Below are positions 56,616 to 64,000 of a stretch of 64,000 bases of DNA, piece by piece; position 1 is the first letter of the stretch, and each line of letters starts with the position of its first letter. Where the stretch lies: NCBI GenBank assembly GCA_963669155.1, contig OZ022594.1, positions 6,293,179 through 6,357,178 on the forward strand, written 5' to 3'. The stretch comes from Arbacia lixula. Taxonomy: Eukaryota; Echinodermata; Echinoidea; Arbacioida; Arbaciidae. The notes under the pieces were generated by a model that saw only the letters and a program-made list of their open reading frames with translations, was not told the DNA's origin and made no database searches. The translations under genes and the position numbers were made by a program.

Positions 56616-56722
56616 TTTGGTGGTGGTGGTGGTGGTGATGGTGGTGGTGGTGGTGGTGGTGGTGATGGTGGTGTATGTGTGTGTGGGGGGGGTGGGGGGG
56701 TGGGGGTGGGGGTGGGGGGTAT
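56616..56722. repeat. (GGT)n then (TG)n and G-runs
   Basis: GGTGGTGATG units followed by TGGGGGTGGGGGTGGGGGG-type sequence. This is a strong quadruplex candidate. Confidence 0.95.
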
Positions 56723-57116
56723 CCTGACTGCCGTATTCATGAAACCACCGACGCATCGCAGCCCCACTATCATGATCAGGGCTCGCTACCCTTGACTTAA
56801 CTCTTAGTGTGCCAGACAGTCGGACTTCATATAGGATTCAAGTGCTTTACTTGTGCAAATGTGCACCTACATAATCAATGATGTATAAGGAGTTAGATAT
56901 GGCATTCCTTCAGGAAAACGGACGAAACATATTGCATTTACTAATGTGAAATCAATCTAAAATACCTTTAATTATTTTATTCAGTTTCTCTTCTCCTGTT
57001 CGCACTGTTCACGGGAGAAGACCCAGCGTAAAAGCTAACACATTAATATCAATCTAGCCGTCTGATGAAATCAATATTCTATAGGCGTTTTCGCTTTTCA
57101 TTTTCACTACTCCCCT

Positions 57117-57117
57117 G

Positions 57118-57158
<41 letters not shown>
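57117..57158. repeat. (CT)n microsatellite
   Basis: There are about 20 CT units. Confidence 0.97.
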
Positions 57159-57160
<2 letters not shown>

Positions 57161-57472
57161 ATTGGGTGAAGACCCATGCTAAGAGCTCGCTGACTATCAT
57201 AATTGTATTGTCCTTGGTAAGAGACCTCGGAGTAACTCACACACACAACTTTACAATAAAATAATTACGATCTCAATGCTGTACTACCGGTATGCACGTT
57301 CACACATATAAATCATAGAGGAATACTCTGGCGTTCAAATGGTTAACAAGAGCAAATCTCAGTCCACTCAAAACTTCCAATGTCTGCCAGTCCTAATAGT
57401 GTATAGAAAGTACTGCATGTTCTTCACATATCTTTATTGTCTCGTCGGAAAGAAGGGTCCCCTACTTCTTAC

Positions 57473-58189
57473 CAGTAGGAAGGAGAAACAACTCGAGCAT
57501 AATATATTCAAACATCTGTATGGATACTAAAGCGTGTTAATGAATGTCAAAAGCATTCCACAATCACTACAATGCTCTGATGTCCCATGCGCGGCACCGA
57601 CATTTAGCTGCTGTCAACTTGGAAAGCAATATCTTTAGTTCACTGTTTTGTCTCTGGAAGCTATGTTTCTTATCACATTTTCGTGCAATTTTCAAGAAAG
57701 TTACGGGCAACACCACTAAAGGTCCTGTACTCGGTTTTCTTCCAAACAATTGTTGAATGATGCACAAACGGAGATATAAGATAATATTCTTACTTACAGA
57801 ATTAACAAATTTCTTCACTTTCCGCAGATTTCCGCAATTGTGGGATTCAATCATTATCAAAATTATATCTTAGGCTGTTTATTTTCATTAAGAGAGTTTG
57901 CGTGCATTTGCGTGCAACTAAGATATTTTAGTAGAAAAAACTGTTTATTTTTGTTCGCTGATATATCTTTTCCTCACAAAAGTATTGATGCAATCTAACA
58001 GAACTAGACAAGCGAAATACAACACTACATTTCTTTTGTTCTATCTGAGAAACCGTTGCTGCACAATCCTGTTCGTTATTATTAAAACACCTGAAAAGCA
58101 CATACTGAGAAGACAATTTTTTTTCGGCGGTGCCACGCATGGGTGCAAAGAAAGAAAGTTGTTTCATATCCTTCCATAACACATCCCTG
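57473..58189 (-). mobile_element. MITE family B, copy 3
   Basis: It is colinear with copy 4 in reverse orientation. It starts TAGGAAGGAGAAAC with the first terminal bases deleted or rearranged and ends CCATAACACATCCCTG. No clear target duplication remains. Confidence 0.9.
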
Positions 58190-59029
58190 AGCTAATCTTT
58201 CAAAATGAGTGCTCTGGTGACCTCGATCCAGTTTACACTTTCTTTACATGTTGACTTCTTTATTTCACCACTGGTCCTTGCTCTACATGCTACATGCTTT
58301 CTGTAGTAAACTGCGCAGAACGATGTGCAGTGGATGAGCTTGAAATGAGCGCGAATCTGCATTGATGGAAAATCGCTTCCACGATTGGCTCCCGCTGTAA
58401 CCTTCGTGAATGTTTGTGATTCCAAGAAATCGATTGTTGAACGCACCCCAAAATTGTCTAGTGGCATGATCATTCGAGGCAATGAAAGCTACTATTCATT
58501 TTATTTTGAAAGCACTTTCTAAAGCATTTATCCATACTCAATGTTTGATTCTTAAAGTCATGATAGTGCTTGACTTCTTTAAAGATGTCCGAGCATATGT
58601 CGGATCGGGTTTAGTGTGTGTTTGTAAGTGTGTGTGTGTTGTGCTCCTGCGGGGCTCCTGCTGAAAACTGTAAAGTCTTTATGGGTTTGTTCTTGCAAAC
58701 CTTCAACGTACAAAAGTCAAAGCAACAAGAATACAAATGAGTAAATAAGTCAAAACTAATAAATCAAAGCATAACCACAATGCAAATGAGCAGAAGAGTT
58801 ATTAACTTAATAAGTCAAAGCAAAAAGTACATAATATAAATGGCATATTGTCATCATAAACATCGGTATTTATTAAGTCAAGTCATTAACTGTTACCATG
58901 GCAGGTTTAAACAAAGGAAAAAAAGAAAGGAGACAAAAGTGTGTGGGTGTGGGTGTGTGTTTGCTTGTGGGAGTTGGGAGGTCATTAGCGACAGACAGAG
59001 AGATGGGGAGAGATAAATGTATAGCAAGA
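58190..59029. other. Anonymous sequence
   Basis: It contains a 96-codon minus-strand frame (58192-58482) with ordinary composition. I do not recognise it and do not call it. Confidence 0.4.
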
Positions 59030-59075
59030 TACATGTAGAGAGTGAGAAAGAGAGCTAGAGAGAGCTAGAGAGAGC

Positions 59076-59122
<47 letters not shown>

Positions 59123-59137
59123 GGGGGGGGGGGGGGC
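59030..59137. repeat. (GA)n with poly-G
   Basis: AGAGAGCTAG units lead into about 20 GA units and a G14 run. Confidence 0.95.
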
Positions 59138-60094
59138 GGAGAACCTTCAGGATACGTTAACAACATTCACTAATTGCATGGAACGCCTAACTAGCGTGAC
59201 TCCGCATGAAAATGTTCCGTTTCCAGGGCAATTTTTTTTTGATGAAATGTGTGACAAATCATTTTGGTTTCACGCTTACCCTGTCCTCTAAACCATGTAA
59301 ACGTTGTCATGATTGTGGTCAAGCACCATTGAACTTTCTCAAGGACTTTCAAGTCTCATGAATTCTGGTATCAATGCATCATGTATTTATGTGATGTATG
59401 CTTATCAAGTTAAATTTGTATTAGTGTATTTACTTTGAGTTGTGGAAAATAATAAATGACAAATGACAAATGACAAAATAACAAATCTGTTTGAATGGAA
59501 AAACATTCATATGATTATGCTTAGCTTGTGCAAACATTTATGTGTAATATGGCTTTGGACGGAATCGTTAAATACATTAGGAATGAAAAGAAGAAGGAAA
59601 AGTTATGTTTCTCTATAATCTCTCGTTCATTATTTCTTTCGTTCTTCCTCTCCTCTCTACCCCTCTTTCTGTTTCATCTCTCCCATTTTCTCTCTATGTT
59701 TAAATGTCCTTTATCGCATTCATCTCCTTCTCTCTATCTGTTGCAATGCCTTCTCTATCTCCTTTCCTCTCAGTTTTTCTGCCTTTCCAATTTATGACGT
59801 CCAATGTGTATGTGTCCTTGTATTAAAGTACGCGAGTATGTATGTGTACGGGTTTTTACGTTGGATTACGGCCGTGCTAAGTCAAGCCGAGTGTTCTATT
59901 GTTCGTATGCTTCTGAACATGAACAGTTTAGCACTCACTGATCCTATTAATGATTCATGACAACCGGATTTATTGTTTGCAGAATGGTAATCGAGGTTTT
60001 CATCTTCGTTTGATCTAGTTTGAGAGAAACAAGCAGACAATAAGATTGGGGGAGCGAGGGAGAGGGAACTTGAATATTGTATATTTAGCTTGTA
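59138..60094. other. Anonymous sequence with a CT-rich stretch
   Basis: 59610-59780 is pyrimidine-rich, and AATGACAAATGACAAATGAC repeats lie at 59452-59478. No gene is seen. Confidence 0.5.
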
Positions 60095-60800
60095 ATTGGA
60101 GAAAATGATCTGAGAACTCGGTGAGGAAAGTAGGAAAGCCAGAGATCCAATAGATATACAAAAGGCAAAGGTAATGATGGGAAGCAGATTCAATGGCCAC
60201 ATTATCACAGTTCGGGGAAAGACCATAGAAAATGTACTTCACATACTTGGGCAAAAACATATCCATAGAAAATGAAACACCAGGGGAAGTTAAAAGAATG
60301 ATCTATTTGTATTGGGCAAAATTTGGCAAGCTCGAGAAACAGACTTTCAACCAGTGCCTCCTACCTGCGCTCTCTTATGGAGCAGAAACATGGACCACAA
60401 CTAAGACTGGAGAGAAAACTTAAAAATCGAAAGGTCTATGGGAAAGAACTACTACTGGTGTTACAAAGACAGACCGAGTAAGCAACCAGGATTTGAAAAA
60501 GGAAAACCAAAGTGCGGGACATAGTACGGTAAATCAAACCGAAGAGGGGGGGGGGGGGGGGGTGGACTGGTCATCTGGTCAGAACGAAGACGATCGATGG
60601 ACACACAAATTAACTGTCTGGACCCCCAGAGCTAACACCAGAGGAAGAGGCAGGTAAAGTAGGAGGTGGATTGATGATATTAGAGCGGCATGGAGACGAC
60701 ATGGTGGCATGGAGACGAACGGCACAAGATAGAAATAGAAGAAAGATGAGAAGGCCTGGCCTTCCTTCAGCAGTGGGGAGAAATATGCTAGATAGATAAA
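60095..60800 (+). pseudogene. Second RTE-like LINE fragment with a GATA tail
   Basis: Nucleotide-level relative of 8820-9565: GGGGAAAGACCATAGAAAA, CTTATGGAGCAGAAACATGG and ACACACAAATTAACTGTCTG. The readable segments are LLPALSYGAETWTTT and the DDRWTHKLTVWT block. It carries a G17 insertion or expansion at about 60546-60562 and ends in (GATA)n at 60785-60810, the type of tail found on RTE elements. Confidence 0.85.
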
Positions 60801-61070
60801 TAGATAGATAGATCTTCAGCTTCACTGGACCATTTTCTTCAATAAAATACCTTCGCACATCTGTGTATATGCAAACTTTGCTGTTGTGCTTAATTCCATA
60901 TTTTGCTTGTGTATATCGTCATTCTATATTAAACGGGATGCAACTATCGGTGTTTAGTTTTCCAAAGTGCAATATATCACCTCATATTATACTAATAATA
61001 TATTTCTTTGCTGGAATGAAACATTCAAGAAAGACGGTGACGCAATGAACCATGCAGCTCTAAGATTAAC

Positions 61071-61804
61071 CAGGGATGTGTTATGGAAGGATATGAAACA
61101 ACTTTCTTTCTTTGAACCCATGCGTGGTACCGCCGAAAAAAAGTGTTTTCTCAGCATGTGCTTTTCAGGTGTTTTAATAATAACGAACATGATTGCGTAG
61201 CAACGGTCTCTCAGATAGTACAAAAGAAATGTAGAGTATTATTTCGCTGATCCATTTCTGTTGGATTGCATCAATACTTTTGTGAGGAAAAGAGATATCA
61301 GCGAACAAAAATAAACAGTTTTTTCTACTAAAATATCTCAGTTGCACGCAAATGCACGCATATTCTGTTAATGAAAATAAACAGCTTAAGATATAATTTT
61401 GATAATGATTGAATCCCACAATTGCGGAAATCTGCGAAAAGTGAAGAAATTTGTTAATTGTGTAAGTAAGAATATTATCTTATATCTCCGTTTGTGCATC
61501 ATTCAACAATTATTTAGAAGAAAAACGAGTACTGGATCGTTAGTGGTGTTGCCCGTAACTTTCTTGAAAATTGCACAAAAATATGATAAGAAACATAGCT
61601 TCCAGAGACAAAACAGTGAATTAAAGATATTGCTTTCCAAGCTGACAGCAGCTAAATGTCGGTGCCGCGCATGGGACATCAAAGCATTGTACTGATTGTG
61701 GAATGCTTTTGACATTCATTAGCACGCTTTAGTATCCATACAGATGTTTGAATATATTATGCTCGAGTTGTCCCTCCTTCCTAACATCCTTCCTAAAATC
61801 CCTG
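61071..61804 (+). mobile_element. MITE family B, copy 4 (734 bp, best preserved)
   Basis: CAGGGATGTGTTATGGAAGG...TCCTAAAATCCCTG with a flanking duplication GATTAAC at 61064-61070 and 61805-61811. It is inverted relative to copy 3, 2.9 kb away. Confidence 0.95.
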
Positions 61805-61828
61805 GATTAACAATTATTGTTTTTGCTT

Positions 61829-61862
61829 TTTTTTTTTTTTTTTGGGCGGGGGGGGGGGGGGA
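61829..61862. repeat. Poly-T followed by poly-G
   Basis: T15 and then G-rich bases ending in G12. Confidence 0.95.
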
Positions 61863-62028
61863 TGTTTGAAGGTTTCTGCACTATATTGCAAAAGTATTTT
61901 AATCTAGCACTGCTTGATTCATTATCACTTCATCAAACGTTTACGCTTTCCTTTTTTTTTGCTTTCATACTGGTAATCCTCCTCTTAAATAGGAGAGCAG
62001 ATTTATGATGAATTGAATACAATACATA

Positions 62029-62705
62029 CCTGGGGCGGTATTCCGAAAATCCACAGAAATGAAATTTTTATCTCCCCTAAGATACAATGTCCTTAAAATA
62101 TTTTATCTTTGGTATTCCGAAAAATATTTTAGGAAGATTTTAACCAATATTAATGAGCGCAAGCCCTGCGCTCTTATCCCAGAGGCAGCCAGTCATAAAC
62201 GTCCTTTCATGTCTTTTGCATACATTAACACCATCAAGCTGATGGTGTGATGTCATGAAACTGAAAGGGACATTGCACATCAAATGCCTATCAGCGCGCC
62301 TTATTGCATTTGATGCGCACATGTGCAAAAAGTTGAATGCGCGAATTATTTTTGCACGTAATGCTATGGGCCTAGGCGCGTACGTCTGGAGATAAAATTG
62401 CCTGGGAGCAGTTTTATCTTTTATCCAAACTTTTTTTCCTAAGTGCGTTTCAGAATACCGATTTAGCTCATTTGCATAAAAATTTTATCTTGGAGCCTCA
62501 TTTACATAAAATTTTATCTCTAGCTCATTTGAATAAAAATTTTATCTTTTATTGTAAGTTGGCTTTTCGGAATACCAAAAGATAAAATTTTTCCTAAGTC
62601 CCTGAGATACAATAAAAGTTTTCCTAAGTTCGTTTTCGGAATACCCCCCCCCCCTGAGATACAATAACATTTTTCCTAAGTTCGTTTTCGGAATGGCCCC
62701 CCAGG
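62029..62705. mobile_element. MITE with CCTGGGGCGGTATTCCGAAAA-type ends (family G)
   Basis: The left terminus CCTGGGGCGGTATTCCGAAA and right terminus TTTTCGGAATGGCCCCCCAGG are inverted repeats. The interior repeats TAAAATTTTATCTT and GAGATACAATAA motifs. It is non-coding, and I could not see a target duplication. Confidence 0.8.
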
Positions 62706-63090
62706 GAACTGGGACGAATATTTGCAAATCAGTGCAAAAATAGGATTTGCGTATTTCCAGCAGATAATAAAGTAGTTTTACAATTGTCAAATAAACCATC
62801 TTTCAAAGGGTAATCAAAATCGTACATTAAATGGATTGTAAGTTGTTGCTAGATGGGCGAGCTTTGATGACGTATTTTTTGAAGGACATGCATGGAATTA
62901 GTATACATGGAAAAAAATTGTCGATTGGAAATACTGTTTCTCTCCGTAGTAATATGATTGATCGATTAATCGAGCATATTGATCATTCAATCTTATTTTA
63001 CAGATAGTAACTGTAAAAAAAGAGTATTTATTCGATGATATTATGTGTGCTGTAAATACAGGTAAATCAATTTGTGGTTGTGATAGTGGG
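62706..63090. other. Anonymous sequence
   Basis: No gene is recognised. Confidence 0.5.
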
Positions 63091-63093
63091 CAT

Positions 63094-63130
63094 GTATGTG
63101 TGTGTGCGTGTGTGTGTGTGTGTGTGTGTT
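63094..63130. repeat. (TG)n microsatellite
   Basis: There are about 17 TG units with one GC interruption. Confidence 0.96.
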
Positions 63131-63408
63131 TGTGTGCTTCATTACATTTATCATGCAAGTTTTGTTCACCGACTTCCACATTCAAGAATTTATTGTTTAT
63201 CTTATTGTTAATTGATCGGCTGTTTTGGGATAGTTATGGATAGGGCGTGTTTGAGGTATGTGGTTGGATTGGGTGTACGATGTGTACGATGTGTGTATGG
63301 AATGTTTGTACAATGGGGACTAGATGTAGGTTGGATGGTTCTGCTTTCTGCTCGCAATCGAACTTGTGTAATAACCTGCTATGCATTTGTAAACCTTGTA
63401 TCAGATAA

Positions 63409-64000
63409 ATGAATAGAAGGTCAAATTTCAATCTGCTTTCGTTAAATGTTAGAGGGATAAGAGATAATGTGAAAAGAAAAAGCATTTTTGAATGGTGTAA
63501 AAGTAAAAAAAGGCGATATCGTTCTTTTACAAGAAACATACAGTACACCAGAAGTAGAGGACAGATGGAAATTAGAATGGCATGGTCCGATGTTGTTTAG
63601 TCAAGGTTCAAGCCATAGTAAGGGTGTTTTAGTTTTGATTTCTTCAGACTTATCTTTGAATCTTGATAATGTTGTAATTGACGAGGAAGGGAGATTTATC
63701 ATATTTAAAGGGGAATTACATGGGATTAAGTTATTGTTAGGAAATTGTTATTTTCCTACAAGGGATAAAGAAAAATATCAACTTGAATTTTTTAGAGAAG
63801 ATTGATACCTCTGTTTCAACACTTTATGACCCAGGTCAGTCACTTCTTTTGGGAGGAGATTTTAATTTGATCATGAAGGGAAGTTTAGATTATACAGGGC
63901 CAAAGAATATTGCTAAAACAAGATTTAATGAAAAGTTTGAAGATTTTCTTGATAGATATGATCTAGTAGATGTTTGGAGGAAAATCAATCCAAATAAGAA
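63409..64000 (+). pseudogene. L1/Tx1-like LINE ORF2 endonuclease, frameshifted, continues past the window
   Basis: Frame 1 from ATG 63409 reads FNLLSLNVRGIRDNVKRKSI and FEWCKSKK. Frame 2 (about 63505-63790) continues GDIVLLQETYS (the catalytic Glu), SHSKGVLVLISS and LGNCYFP. Frame 3 (from about 63792) gives LLLGGDFNLIMKGSLDYTG and FLDRYDLVDVW. These are successive blocks of an APE-type endonuclease with L1/Tx1 spacing. Two single-base indels break it. RT and any ORF1 are outside or absent. It shares no close similarity with the LINE at 2-7 kb. Confidence 0.88.

Noticed and set aside
58192..58482. 96-codon minus-strand reading frame of ordinary composition
   Set aside because: I recognise no family, splice context or conserved motif. 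Chance or a transposon fragment is as likely as a gene.

Overview
The window is animal (eukaryotic) DNA. It holds one intact spliced gene, a secreted alpha-carbonic anhydrase on the minus strand. Around and inside that gene are mobile-element remains and simple-sequence arrays. The mixture of CR1/L2-like, RTE-like and L1/Tx1-like non-LTR retrotransposons, a Penelope-like element, several TTAA-flanked or 7-8 bp-duplicating MITE families and very abundant (CT)n/(GA)n arrays fits a marine invertebrate deuterostome. An echinoderm, probably a sea urchin, is my best guess. That is inference from style; no diagnostic marker is present. I see no bacterial, viral, tRNA, rRNA or CRISPR feature.

Layout. 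1-8 kb: MITE fragments, then a decayed minus-strand LINE. Its ORF2 (endonuclease and reverse transcriptase) is at 2247-5340, and an L1-type ORF1 relic at 6222-6869 is interrupted by a 723-bp MITE. 8-16 kb: an RTE fragment, several palindromic repeats, microsatellites and a TTAA foldback element. 16.2-29.7 kb: the carbonic anhydrase gene, seven coding exons with introns of about 0.9-3.9 kb. The introns carry a second foldback element, a TTAA MITE, a 5'-truncated L2-like LINE end, palindromes, and large (ACT)n and (CCAA)n arrays. 29.7-43.5 kb: microsatellites, a 57-bp minisatellite, and a MITE copy containing a new 2 x 76 bp hairpin. 43.9-45.1 kb: a Penelope-like element with a GIY-YIG endonuclease relic between inverted pLTRs that carry hammerhead-like motifs. 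46-55 kb: a mosaic of old dispersed repeats, a 189-bp pure (TTC)n array and two very decayed reverse-transcriptase fossils. 56-63 kb: G-rich arrays, a CGTTAGTCCGAA tandem repeat, two inverted copies of the 730-bp MITE, a second RTE fragment and another MITE. 63.4-64 kb: the start of an L1/Tx1-like ORF2, broken by two frameshifts, which runs off the window.

The carbonic anhydrase reading frame closes exactly across all seven exons (1095 nt, 364 residues plus stop). All three zinc ligands and the proton-shuttle histidine are present. Everything else that looks coding is a broken transposon gene or an artefact of low-complexity repeats.
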